A stretch of DNA of 64,000 nucleotides from Polyangiaceae bacterium (GTDB lineage Bacteria > Myxococcota_A > Polyangia > Polyangiales > Polyangiaceae), in contig JAICUB010000003.1 in NCBI GenBank assembly GCA_025936045.1, forward strand, positions 1 to 64,000. Reading direction: 5' to 3'. A program made the translations under genes and the position numbers. Each line of letters starts with the position of its first letter. Position 1 is the first letter of the stretch. Below the pieces are notes generated by a model that did no database searches, was not told where the DNA came from, and was given only the letters and a program-made list of their open reading frames with translations. Positions 9,453 through 18,238 of the stretch are shown one piece after another.

Positions 9453-10441
9453 CGGTAGATCGATGTAGAACTCAATGCCGGTCCCCCGCTCGTTCCGCCG
9501 GCACCTGCGCCGCCAGCTCCGGCACCGCCTGCGCCACCGGCACCTGCTCCGCCCCGGCCCCCAGCGCCCGCACCGGCGCCGCCCGAGCCGGACATTCCGC
9601 TCATGCCGGCGCCGCTCGCGCCGCCCCCACCCGACTTGCCTCCTGTTCCGGCTCCAGCGCCGCTCGCGCCGCCGCCACCCGATGTGCCACCGGCTCCGGC
9701 ACCGCCGGACCCACCGGCCCCCGAGTTGCCACCCGTGCCTCCCCCGCTCGCTCCGCCTGCTCCGGCTTTGCCTCCTGCTCCGGATCCGCTTCCAGCTTTC
9801 CCTGCCGCGCCGCCGCTGCCTGCGGCTCCACTGCTCCCCGCACTACCGCCGCTGCCCCCCGTTCCGCCACTTCCGCTCGCTTGCCCAAAAGAGAGCTTGT
9901 CAACCAAGACCGGCACGGTCCCAGTGTTCGCCAAATTGAGCTCCACCTTAACGGTGCAACCGTTCGTCATGGAGAGCGCAGTCGCGACGTTCTGCGGTAG
10001 CGACGGAAACGTATAGTGATTGAATGCCCCCGTCGGTCCGTGCAGTTGCACGTTGCCGAGATACTGGTTGTTGATGGTGGTGCCGCACGTGAAGTAGAGG
10101 CCCGCTTGCCCGTAGTAAGTACCCTGCGGCTGGTAGCCGCTCTGGAACATCACGTCGACGGACGGTGCCGCGCTGAGCGTGCCGAGCGCCGTGAGCCCTG
10201 CGCTGATGGCGCTCGGGTTCTGGTTGCCGCCGAGCGCTATCGAGTGCGAACCTTCACTGTGCGTCGTGCTGGAGCTCGCGGTACCGACGACCGGCCGCCA
10301 ATCCGAGCCCGCCGCCCCTGAGATCGTGCCCTCGAAGCCGAGGATCCTATCGTTCGCGGTTAAAGCTTCTTCAACTCTCCCCAGGTTTTCCGAGACCCGA
10401 TCGCCGCTGCAGGCGGCGAACAGGACGAACCAGGGAACCAA
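9395..10441 (-). CDS. Lipoprotein N-terminal module, probably the 5' part of the RHS gene
   Basis: The frame opens at a TTG (10441) with a hydrophobic signal ending LFAAC, a lipobox-like site, so the product should be a secreted lipoprotein. Residues about 30-190 form a beta-rich domain of unknown family. From about 190 on there is a long linker of Gly, Ala and Ser. The last 28 codons before the stop are Arg/Ser-rich and look out of frame: they cover the same DNA that encodes the natural RHS N-terminus in the next frame. Inserting one G in the G5 run at 9483-9487 would join the linker smoothly to GIEFYIDLPV of the RHS frame. I therefore read this and the RHS frame as one gene, either truly interrupted, switchable, or split by a sequencing error. 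The start codon is uncertain; no ATG lies nearby in frame. Confidence 0.75.
   Translation of the reverse strand: MVPWFVLFAACSGDRVSENLGRVEEALTANDRILGFEGTISGAAGSDWRPVVGTASSSTTHSEGSHSIALGGNQNPSAISAGLTALGTLSAAPSVDVMFQSGYQPQGTYYGQAGLYFTCGTTINNQYLGNVQLHGPTGAFNHYTFPSLPQNVATALSMTNGCTVKVELNLANTGTVPVLVDKLSFGQASGSGGTGGSGGSAGSSGAAGSGGAAGKAGSGSGAGGKAGAGGASGGGTGGNSGAGGSGGAGAGGTSGGGGASGAGAGTGGKSGGGGASGAGMSGMSGSGGAGAGAGGRGGAGAGGAGGAGAGGAGAGGTSGGPALSSTSIYRCTSRGRASRSRRVVDRSS
9483..9487 (-). other. G5 homopolymer at the frame switch between lipoprotein and RHS frames
   Basis: On the coding (minus) strand five G stand in a row exactly where the Gly/Ala linker frame must move to the RHS frame. Six G would give a continuous reading (GTSGGTGIEF). 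It is a short tract, so slippage at the DNA or ribosome level, a fixed mutation and an assembly error are all possible. Confidence 0.6.
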
Positions 10442-10584
10442 GGCTAAACGCGCGCTTCGGACGTTAATGACCGCTCCATTCGGTAATCGGCCGAGACAGT
10501 TGCGCGACTTGAAGAGCCATGACCCCCACCCATGGAAGCCCCGTCCCCCCAGACGTGCGGACTACCCGGATGGCTGCTCCATCG

Positions 10585-11799
10585 TTACGATCCGCGTCCA
10601 TAGCGTACCCCTCGCACATTTGGAAGAGCCCTCACGTAGTCGTTTCTCAAGTGCGCGCCGATCGGGGGCATCACCCCGCGGGATGTGACGCAACGACTAC
10701 GGCACGGTGGTTCGCCCGGTTGCACTGTCGTCGCTACCGCGTACTTCGGCGGTCGCTGATGCTCCGAGCTCGGTCTGACTGGACGAGCGACGAGCGCTCC
10801 ACGCTCCCGAACTCGGGCGGCGAGCTGCGTGAGACGGTCGCGTCCCCACTGCGCCTCGGGTTCGCAGAGCTCGCCGTTGTCGTCGGGTTCGTCCGGACGG
10901 TCCCTAAGCCGCTCAGCCAGACGATCGGCGAACCGGTCGATGGCGTCGGCGAGCGCAGCGGGATCGAGGACGAGTTCTTTCAGTTTTCGGCTAGTCATCG
11001 CAGCGCGCCCGCCCCCGCCCTCGAAGCCCATCCGCGCGATGAGCCACGCGACGAGTTCGGGGTCGTCCGCGTACGCAGGCATCCGGCACGACTCCGGGTT
11101 CAGGTTCGTCACCTCACGCGCTGCCTTGAGCACTTGCTCCGGGGACATGAGTCCATTACCCGCAGCGGCGCTCGCGGCGTGGGCGTCTTGGTTGCGGATT
11201 GCGGCATTTGCGCGATGTTCGAGTCGTCGCCGCTTCGCCACCTCGATCAGCAGCAGGTATTCGCGGCTCCATGTCTGCTCTACGGCGTGTCCGAAGAGCT
11301 CCTCGTGGAACGAAAAGATAATGGCCTGCTGCTCGGGGGGCGACGGCAAGCCGTGCAGAGCGGGCCTGAATACATGGTGGATGATTTCACCCATGGCGCG
11401 CACGAGCTCGGGTGTCGGCAGATCCGACACCTCCATCGGAAGGACGACCGCGTGTTGCGAAGGCTTGTCGCCAGTCTGACTCGCGAACATCGCCGGCAGC
11501 GCTCCACGCGGAAAGCTCGGTGCTCGCGCTTGCCTTCGACGTGAGGGTTTCGGTGTAGCGCCGTCCGGGATCTCTGCGGCATCCGCGTCCCGCACGTTCC
11601 GCACTGCTCTGCGTTCGTCGGACGTGAACTGACGAGCGAGCTGTTCCGCGTCGCTCAGTTCGAGCCGTCGGCCCGCCTGAGCCGCCTCCAAGGCAACCGT
11701 CAAGACCTGTTGGACGGCGTCGGGCTCGAAACGCTTGGCGAGCTCTCGCTGAACTCGAAGTACCCACGCGACCCCATCGTGTTGGTCGGGCTCGGCCAT
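10585..11799 (-). CDS. Hypothetical protein in integrase-associated island
   Basis: A 404-residue protein from the ATG at 11799 (MAEPDQHDG); a TTG seven codons earlier is possible. It has no signal peptide or membrane segment. It is rich in charged helices, with an acidic helical stretch at about residues 275-315, and its last 60 residues are basic and of low complexity, which may mean a shifted or degenerate 3' end. I recognise no domain. It lies between the RHS gene and a broken integrase, transcribed away from the integrase, so it is probably cargo of the same element. No function can be assigned. Confidence 0.6.
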   Translation of the reverse strand: MAEPDQHDGVAWVLRVQRELAKRFEPDAVQQVLTVALEAAQAGRRLELSDAEQLARQFTSDERRAVRNVRDADAAEIPDGATPKPSRRRQARAPSFPRGALPAMFASQTGDKPSQHAVVLPMEVSDLPTPELVRAMGEIIHHVFRPALHGLPSPPEQQAIIFSFHEELFGHAVEQTWSREYLLLIEVAKRRRLEHRANAAIRNQDAHAASAAAGNGLMSPEQVLKAAREVTNLNPESCRMPAYADDPELVAWLIARMGFEGGGGRAAMTSRKLKELVLDPAALADAIDRFADRLAERLRDRPDEPDDNGELCEPEAQWGRDRLTQLAARVRERGALVARPVRPSSEHQRPPKYAVATTVQPGEPPCRSRCVTSRGVMPPIGAHLRNDYVRALPNVRGVRYGRGS

Positions 11800-11980
11800 G
11801 AGCCGACAAGTGACATACAAGCCGCTCGACCCACCACCACTCGTTTAGAACCTTCATTCTTTCGCGCACATCCGAACTTCTGCCGGATTTTCGAAAAGTT
11901 CGTCGCCCCAATAGGAGTGAGATGAAGCAAGCGGCTCACCCCTCCGACCCATCCGGCGGTCCGAGCACTCGGAGCGACGA

Positions 11981-12325
11981 ATGAGTCCTTCGCAATTCGC
12001 GCGCGTTCTCCGCGCGGCCGCCGACGAGGCCGAACGCGTCGCAGCCGACGAAGCGGCCGAGCGCCGGGACTGGATAGACCAGACGAGGAGCATGCTCGGG
12101 CGGCGACGCCATTGTGCCGCCGTGCGACGACGCGTCGCGGCGGCGCACCCGGACGCCGCGATCGTCGGCCGGCGGTATCTCTTGAGCATCACGGCGCACG
12201 GGGAGGAGCTCAGGTTGGTTGGTTCGCGCCTCCGTCTCGTGAAGACCGAGACCACGGCCGAACGGTTGCGCCGGCGCCTCGGCATCGAGGTAACGAAAAC
12301 GATTGAGAACGGACGACCACGTTGA
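11981..12325 (+). CDS. Small basic protein coupled to the integrase gene
   Basis: 114 residues, very rich in Ala, Arg and Glu, with an N-terminal helix (MSPSQFARVLRAAADEAERV) and a basic second half. Its TGA overlaps the TTG start of the integrase frame (TTGA, 4 bp), the usual sign of translational coupling. Small basic proteins before an integrase are often recombination directionality factors or element regulators, but no helix-turn-helix or known excisionase signature is evident, so the role stays open. Open frames also exist on the other strand here; I prefer this one because of the coupling and regular amphipathic helices. Confidence 0.55.
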   Translation: MSPSQFARVLRAAADEAERVAADEAAERRDWIDQTRSMLGRRRHCAAVRRRVAAAHPDAAIVGRRYLLSITAHGEELRLVGSRLRLVKTETTAERLRRRLGIEVTKTIENGRPR

Positions 12326-13714
12326 CGAATCCACTGAACCACGCGAACCGCACGCTCGACCGGCGAGCGCAACGGCCGCTTGCTCCGAGCGCTCGACGAC
12401 CACAGACTGCGCTGAGCACGATGGCTGACGTAGTCCCGCTTCCTCTTGCTTCATCGCGGTCGAGATCGTCGCGGGAGCAACGAAACGAGATCCAGCGCAC
12501 GCCAGATCGACTGGAGCGCACCGTCGACGGCTTCCGCGTGCGTCTCCGCTACGGAAAGGGCCTCCGCGGGCGGTTCCTCATCCGGCTACAGGACGAAGTC
12601 GCCGCTGAACGCCGTGCGACACGCATGCGCGAGCTCGCCGACCTCCTGGTCCGATCGGGACAGGCGGCACGTGCGCCAATCATCCTCGAAGAAGCCGGCG
12701 CTGCGGCAACGGAGCGCGACTTCGTGGACGCGCTCAAGATTGCCGAAGGTCTGTGTGGCACCGCAGACCAGACGCCGCCCGACAAGCGTCGCTCATTCTC
12801 GGAGCTCGCAAAGCTCTGGACGAACGGCTCGCTCGCGCGCGAATTCCCCGACCAGGTTTCTGCGAAGCGCACCGCAGCTCGACATTGCGCGCCTAGAGGT
12901 GATCGGCAACATCTCCATCGCTCCTGGACTTACGTTCGGGAACTCGCCACTTAGCGACATCACGCTCGACCACTGCCAGACCGTGATGCGCAACCTGCCG
13001 CCGCGCGTGAAGCGCTCGGCAACACGACGACACTACGCCCAGCTCATCCATCGCGTTCTCGAGCTCGCGGTGTTTCCGTGCCGGATCATCAAGGCGAACC
13101 CCCTACCGAAGGGGTTCCTTCCGAAGCCGGGCAAGCCGCCTGCATACCCGTACCTTTATCCGGACGAAGAGGCGAAGCTCCTCGGCCACACGGCAATCCC
13201 GCTCGGTCGTCGAATGTTTTGGGCTTCCTCACACGCGAAGGTCTACGTAGCGGCGAAGCGGTCACGCTGCGCGTCGGCGTCGGTGTGGGCCTCGAGCGCG
13301 GCGCTGTAAGTCTCGACAAGAATAGAACGAACGACCCGCGCTCATGGGCCCTGGAGCAGGGTGTCCTCCGCGCCCTCAAGACTTACGTCCGGCTCCGCGA
13401 CGCCCAGGTCGGCGCTCCACTATTCATCGACCGCGACGGCGCGCCCTTCGACAACCGCAAGCTCGCGCAGGTCCTCCGTGCCGACCTCGAGACGGCTGGC
13501 ATCACGCGCCGCGAGCTCCACGAAAAAGGAGAGAACACGGCCAAGCTCCTCACCCACGGCCTCCGCGGCACTTTCGTCACCCTGAGCCTCGCCAACGGCA
13601 AAACCGAGACCTGGTTGGCCGACCGAACCGGGCATCGGTCGAGCACGATGATCAACGGCTACCGGCGGCAGGCAAGGTCTGCTACGGAGCTCGGGCTCGG
13701 ATTGCCAAGACCAC
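12322..13714 (+). pseudogene. Tyrosine recombinase/integrase, broken by two frameshifts and 3' truncated
   Basis: Three frame segments rebuild one integrase. The first (12322 to about 12885) carries the N-terminal arm. The second (about 12885-13225) holds the core-binding part (DIARLEVIGN, then LYPDEEAKLLG). The third (from about 13225) holds the catalytic domain: TREGLRSGEAVTL with its Arg, HGLRGTFVTLSLANG, the GHRS box, and INGYRR with the nucleophile Tyr. The second break fits loss of one G in a GGG run near 13218 (FWGFLTREG would result); the first fits one extra base near 12870-12885. After ELGLG the frame leaves family sequence and reads into the tRNA, stopping at 13767, so roughly the last 15 residues are missing. 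It is probably inactive unless the shifts are sequencing errors. Confidence 0.85.
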
Positions 13715-13798
13715 GCCGAAGTGGCGGAACCGGCAGACGCGGCGGACTCAAAATCCGTTTCCCGTAAGGGAGTGTGGGTTCGACTCCCACCTTCGGCA
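13715..13798 (+). tRNA. tRNA-Leu (anticodon CAA)
   Basis: The acceptor arms GCCGAAG and CTTCGGC pair over 7 bp and are followed by the discriminator A. The anticodon loop is CTCAAAA, giving anticodon CAA for UUG. A long variable arm (TTTCCCGTAAGGGAG region) and the T arm GTGGGTTCGACTCCCAC are present, as expected for a class II leucine tRNA. CCA is not encoded. The broken integrase frame ends inside it, so this gene or its 5' flank is the likely junction of the neighbouring element. Confidence 0.95.
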
Positions 13799-13926
13799 CG
13801 ATAGAAAACCTTGGAGTGGGGGGGCGGCCGCCGGCGCGGTCGGAAGGCCGGAGCCTGCGCCTTCGGCAGGTTGGCGCGGTGCTTGCTCTCGATTTCGGCG
13901 ACCCGCACTCGGCGAGTCAGCCAGCC

Positions 13927-16254
13927 ATGCTCCGTCACCCTCCGCCGGAACCGGACCTGCGAATTGGGCTCCACTGCCGCGCCCCGGCCGTTTACGGCAG
14001 CCGTGGGCGCAGCGTCTGGACGACGGATGCGAACGGCTTCGTGCGGAGCAGCGACCGGGAGCACGGGCTGTGGGTCGCGGGTTGTCGTGTTTTGTCGCGT
14101 TATGAATGGCGCATCGAGGGGGATTTGCCGATGCCGGCGGGAAACGCGTGGACCACCCCGCACCGCTGGGAGGGCTATTACATCGCCGCTCCGCCCGAGC
14201 TCCGGCAAAAGCAGCGCTCGGTCGATCCTCAGCAGCAAACGCTCGAGCTCCATGTTTCGCGGCGCATCGGCGGCGGAATGCACGAGGACATCGAGCTCGT
14301 GAACCACACGCAGGCGCACACGCGCTTCGCGCTCGAGCTCGCGTTCGACGCGGATTTCGCCTCGCAGGGCGGACCCTTCGATGAACACGCGGAAAAGGGG
14401 CGCATCGAGCGGACGTGGGAACGACTCGCCGACGGCTGCCGCATTCTCGTCGCGTACCGTGCCGAGCACGCGTATCGGCACCAGGGCGCGGGCGGCGTGG
14501 CCGCTTTCGAGCGAGCCCTCGAGCTCCGCGTACACACGAACGAGTCGGAAGTGAAGCCTCGCGAGGACGCGCTCGGCTTCGAGGTCGAACTTGGGCCGAA
14601 ACAACGCTGGCATGTAACCTTGAGCTTTCGTGCGCGCGCCGACTGCGTGCCGCGGGACGCGCCCGACTCCGCGCCGAGCGCGGGTGAAGACGAGTGGGAG
14701 CGGAGCACGGCGAGGTTCCTCGAAAGCGCCGCGGAGTTCGGCAACGACGGTCCGCCGCCGCTCGCGGACGCGGCGCTCACGATAGCGAACGCCGCCAAGC
14801 GCGACCTCGCGGCCCTGCGGCTGTTCGATCTCGATACCGCGAACGGCTGGGTTCCGGCCGCGGGAGCGCCGGGCTACATCGGGCTCTTCGGGCGCGACAC
14901 GGTGCTCGCGGCGACGGAGGCCGCGCTGCTCGGTCCGGAGCTGATGCGCGGCACACTCGAACGCGTCGGCGCAACGCGGGCCACCCGCGTGGATGATTGG
15001 CGTGACGCCCAGCCGGGCCGCTTGATTCACGAGCTCCACACGGACCCCGCGAGCGAGCTCCGCTTCACTCCGCACGGCCGCTATTACGGCGACGTGACGA
15101 CCTCACTCGCGTATCCCCTCTTGCTCCTGCGCTATTGGCGTTGGACCGGCGATCGGGAGGTGGTCGCGAAGTTTGTCGACATCGCGCGCGATGCCCTCGC
15201 GTGGGCCGACCGTGAGCTATTGACGGACGGCGTGCCTTTCTACCGTTACCGAACGCGCTCGGAGCAGGGCGAGCGGAACCAGGGCTGGAAAGATTCGGAC
15301 GAAGCCATCGTGCACGCGGACGGCAGCCGGGCGCAGGCGCCGATTGGCACCTGTGAAATGCAAGGCTTGGTGTACGCGGCCGAACGCGCGCTCGCCGAGG
15401 TGCTCGACGTGCTCGCGCGACACGACGAAGCGCAGGGCCTGCGCCGGCGAGCCGACGCTCTCAAGCGGCGCTTCAACGACGAGTTCTGGCTGCCGGACGA
15501 GCGAACCTTCGCGATGGGGATCGACGCGGAGGGAAAGCTGATTCGTTCCGTCGCCTCGGGGCCGGCCCATTGCCTGGCCCAAGGCATCGTGGACGATGCG
15601 CTCGCGGCGCCGTGCATCGAGCGGCTGTTCGCCGACGATCTCTTCTCCGGTTGGGGGATCCGCACGCTTTCGGCGCGTCACCCTGCGTACAATCCGTTTG
15701 CCTATCACCGCGGGACGCTGTGGCCGATGGAAAGCGCCGAGCTTGCGGCCGGCTGCGCGCGCTACGGATTTTACGAGCGTTTCTTCACGATCTGCCGCGC
15801 GGCGTTCGAGCTCGGCTCGCTGTTCGCGCGGGCGCGGCTACCGGAGCTCGTCGCGGGTCATCCGCGCGACGACGCCCACTCTTTCCCCGCGCTCTATCCC
15901 AAAGCCAATTCGCCCCAAGCCTGGTCGGCGGCGGCGGCGCTCCGCTTGTTCGACCGCCTGCTCGGCCTCGAGCCGTACGCGCCGCGCGAGGTCCTCTTCG
16001 TGGATCCTCATCTACCGGAGTGGCTACCCGACTTGACCGTCGAGCGAATACGAGTCGGCGCCGCGACGGTTAGCTTGCGCTTCCGGCGCGCGGCCGACGG
16101 GACGACGGACTACGAGGTACTGCGACTGGAAGGTCGTCTTACCGTCCGCTGCGCCGCGCAGGTCGGCAGGCGGCTGCAAGCGAGCGAGCGACCTGACGAG
16201 CTCGCCGCAGAAGCAGCCGACATCAATGTACGGGCTCTAGTCCCTGATTCTTGA
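13927..16254 (+). CDS. Glycogen-debranching-type amylo-alpha-1,6-glucosidase
   Basis: 775 residues from the ATG at 13927; the longer frame would start inside the tRNA. Residues about 20-290 match the N-terminal beta-sandwich of bacterial GDE-type proteins (SSDREHGLWVAGCRVLSRYEW). The rest is an alpha/alpha barrel of the debranching family: YIGLFGRDTVLAATEAALLG, RLIHELHTDP, NQGWKDSDEAIVHADG and NPFAYHRGTLWPMESAE are characteristic and carry the conserved acidic residues. No signal peptide is seen, so it should act in the cytoplasm, removing alpha-1,6 branch glucose from glycogen or similar glucans. Its 3' end overlaps the convergent gene by 32 bp. The exact substrate of this subfamily is uncertain. 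Confidence 0.88.
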   Translation: MLRHPPPEPDLRIGLHCRAPAVYGSRGRSVWTTDANGFVRSSDREHGLWVAGCRVLSRYEWRIEGDLPMPAGNAWTTPHRWEGYYIAAPPELRQKQRSVDPQQQTLELHVSRRIGGGMHEDIELVNHTQAHTRFALELAFDADFASQGGPFDEHAEKGRIERTWERLADGCRILVAYRAEHAYRHQGAGGVAAFERALELRVHTNESEVKPREDALGFEVELGPKQRWHVTLSFRARADCVPRDAPDSAPSAGEDEWERSTARFLESAAEFGNDGPPPLADAALTIANAAKRDLAALRLFDLDTANGWVPAAGAPGYIGLFGRDTVLAATEAALLGPELMRGTLERVGATRATRVDDWRDAQPGRLIHELHTDPASELRFTPHGRYYGDVTTSLAYPLLLLRYWRWTGDREVVAKFVDIARDALAWADRELLTDGVPFYRYRTRSEQGERNQGWKDSDEAIVHADGSRAQAPIGTCEMQGLVYAAERALAEVLDVLARHDEAQGLRRRADALKRRFNDEFWLPDERTFAMGIDAEGKLIRSVASGPAHCLAQGIVDDALAAPCIERLFADDLFSGWGIRTLSARHPAYNPFAYHRGTLWPMESAELAAGCARYGFYERFFTICRAAFELGSLFARARLPELVAGHPRDDAHSFPALYPKANSPQAWSAAAALRLFDRLLGLEPYAPREVLFVDPHLPEWLPDLTVERIRVGAATVSLRFRRAADGTTDYEVLRLEGRLTVRCAAQVGRRLQASERPDELAAEAADINVRALVPDS

Positions 16255-16942
16255 GCCAGGCGTCGTAACGGGCCTTGCGTCGTTCGATCTCCGCCCAGGT
16301 GAGCCGAGGCTCGGTGCGAGCGGGTCGGGGCGACGCAGCTGGAACGGCCGGCTTCTCAGCGAGCGGCTTCTCGGCGAGTGTCTTCGCGGCGGCCGCAGCC
16401 GGCGCGGAAGCCGTCGCCGCGGATGTCGTCGCCGCGGATGTCGAAGTTGGGGTGGTTGTGTCCGCGGGCGCCGGCGCCGCCGTCGATGCCGCCGTCTCGG
16501 CCGATGGCGTCGCCGCTGCTGCGGTAGCCGCGGGGAGCGCGGTATTGTCGGTCGAAGGGGCTGTCGCCGCGACCGGCGCGCTCGGCGGCTCCGGCGGCGT
16601 GACGACGGGAGCCGAAACGGCGGATGGAGCCGCGACCGCCAGTTGCGCCGTAGCAGTGCTCTCAGCTGTAACGGGTGGAACCGCCGGGGGCACGATGACG
16701 GCCGTTGGAAGCGCCACTGGCTGCGCCGGCCGCGCAGACACGAACAGCGTATGCGCTCTGTGCGTCACCCACGAGAGATGCGGCCCGATAGCAGCCACCC
16801 CGAGCGCGAGCGTCCCGAGCACACCCAGCACACCGACCGAATGTGCGATGAGTGCGCGGCGCCGCGTGGCGTTCGGATAGTGGAGCGGCCCCTCGAGCTC
16901 GCCATCGTCCCAAAGTTCGTTAGATGTCCTCGGATTGATCAT
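16223..16942 (-). CDS. Hypothetical single-pass membrane protein with Ala/Pro/Thr-rich stalk
   Basis: 239 residues with a good ribosome site (GGAG) before the ATG at 16942. Residues 1-28 are polar with basic residues, and about 30-52 form one transmembrane helix. About 55-195 is a low-complexity stretch of Ala, Pro, Thr and Val, typical of a periplasmic or wall-spanning stalk. The last 35 residues form a charged helix ending LKNQGLEPVH. The layout resembles a bitopic envelope protein. No family is recognised. Its 3' end overlaps the convergent debranching-enzyme gene by 32 bp. Confidence 0.75.
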   Translation of the reverse strand: MINPRTSNELWDDGELEGPLHYPNATRRRALIAHSVGVLGVLGTLALGVAAIGPHLSWVTHRAHTLFVSARPAQPVALPTAVIVPPAVPPVTAESTATAQLAVAAPSAVSAPVVTPPEPPSAPVAATAPSTDNTALPAATAAAATPSAETAASTAAPAPADTTTPTSTSAATTSAATASAPAAAAAKTLAEKPLAEKPAVPAASPRPARTEPRLTWAEIERRKARYDAWLKNQGLEPVH

Positions 16943-17124
16943 GTCTCACTCCGTTGAATCCAAGGCCTGCATCGGGCGTGCCAGCAGCTGAATGCGGCCC
17001 CGCGAGCTTACCTTGCGCTCGCGAGTGTAACCAACGAGGAGCTATGGCACATGAGTCATTCTGCACACAAATAATGGTCAGATTTCCGCCTATACGCTCT
17101 CGCTGGATTGCCGTCTGGCTCTGT

Positions 17125-18177
17125 TCAAGGGTTCGGTACGAGCGTGACGTGATCGCTGAAGGGCCGCTCGATCGCCTTCTCGAGCGTAAAACCGGCACGC
17201 TCGACCAGCGCGCGGAAAATCGGCAGCCCGCGCGGGCGCGTAGGGATCTGGCTGTAGCGCCGCATACGTTGCATCGGTTCGTCGGCGCGCGTCACGGAGC
17301 CCACCATCGCGAAACTCGGACCGCTTCCGGCACGCAGCGTCGCGAGATTCGCGACGATCTCGTCGTCCGAGCCGTATTCGAAGAGCCCGCCTTCCGAGGC
17401 GGCGAGTGTCACGGCACCGCTCGCGCGTGCGTCTTCGAGGACGGGGACGAGCTCGGTTGGGTTCGACCAATCGTAGTGAACCCGTTCGAGCCGCGCGTCG
17501 ACGCCGGCAAGCGGAGCGCCCGCAACGGACAGGGCTGCGAGGGCGCGCACTCCGAAGCGAGGCCCTGACGGGTCGAGATCGAGCACGCGAATTTCGACGT
17601 GACGCCCCGCGAGTAGACGCCCGTTCTCACGTTGCAGCAGAATCAGCGCGTTCAGGCTCGTGATGGCGGGGCCGCCCGCAATGTCGAGCAAGTGCAGCGG
17701 GCGCTCGGGTGGCGCCGCTTCGAGCGCCGCTCGAGCCGCCGCTGCGAGCAGGCCCGCCAAATCGGAGACGCGCAGGCGCAAGGCGAACGACGGCAACGTC
17801 CCCGCAATTTTGCGATCAATCGGCGTTGCGTACGCGTCCCCGAGGTTCTCGGGGCCGAGCTTCAGCAGGTAGGTGTTCATACCGCTCAAGAAGGACGAGC
17901 TCGCGCCGCCGATTGCGCGCCCGAGCACCGACCCGCGCAAAAGGAGCTTGAGCAGCGGCTGCCGAACGAGCTTCGGCAGCTTGTCGAACGGAGAACTCTC
18001 CTGCATGTACGCAGCGACGCGGGCTCGCTGCTCTTCCTCGCCCAAGGAGACCGCGAACGCCGGATGCGTCACGTCCACGACGGGTAGCTCGAGCCCGTCG
18101 TCCGTCACCGCGTAATAGACACCCGCGCGCTTGCGCTGCTCCGGCTTGACCAGCGCGGGGCTCGTCGGTTGTTCCAT
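17125..18177 (-). CDS. SAM-dependent methyltransferase-like protein
   Basis: 350 residues. A glycine-rich motif I-like strand-loop (LHLLDIAGGPAITSLNALI) lies at about 163-182, followed by IRVLDLDPSGPRFGVRAL, where the acid at the end of strand 2 would bind the SAM ribose. This is the usual order of a Rossmann methyltransferase. The first 160 residues are a helical cap without clear homology. The acceptor substrate is unknown. The gene stands 61 bp upstream of the FolB-like gene in reverse sense but faces the same direction, so the two could form a unit. The family assignment rests on motif I only; a degenerate or non-catalytic member cannot be excluded. Confidence 0.6.
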   Translation of the reverse strand: MEQPTSPALVKPEQRKRAGVYYAVTDDGLELPVVDVTHPAFAVSLGEEEQRARVAAYMQESSPFDKLPKLVRQPLLKLLLRGSVLGRAIGGASSSFLSGMNTYLLKLGPENLGDAYATPIDRKIAGTLPSFALRLRVSDLAGLLAAAARAALEAAPPERPLHLLDIAGGPAITSLNALILLQRENGRLLAGRHVEIRVLDLDPSGPRFGVRALAALSVAGAPLAGVDARLERVHYDWSNPTELVPVLEDARASGAVTLAASEGGLFEYGSDDEIVANLATLRAGSGPSFAMVGSVTRADEPMQRMRRYSQIPTRPRGLPIFRALVERAGFTLEKAIERPFSDHVTLVPNP

Positions 18178-18238
18178 CTAGGATTATTACACGATTTCGA
18201 GCTCGCTCGGCAACCGCGCAATGAGCGACACCCATCCC

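Noticed and set aside
9603..10016. Proline-rich + strand protein opposite the Gly-rich linker
   Set aside because: It is the complement of Gly codons (Pro/Ala/Leu); no start context or domain.
13774..13926. Extended N-terminus of the debranching enzyme starting inside the tRNA
   Set aside because: The first codons would be tRNA sequence. The ATG at 13927 begins the family-like part.
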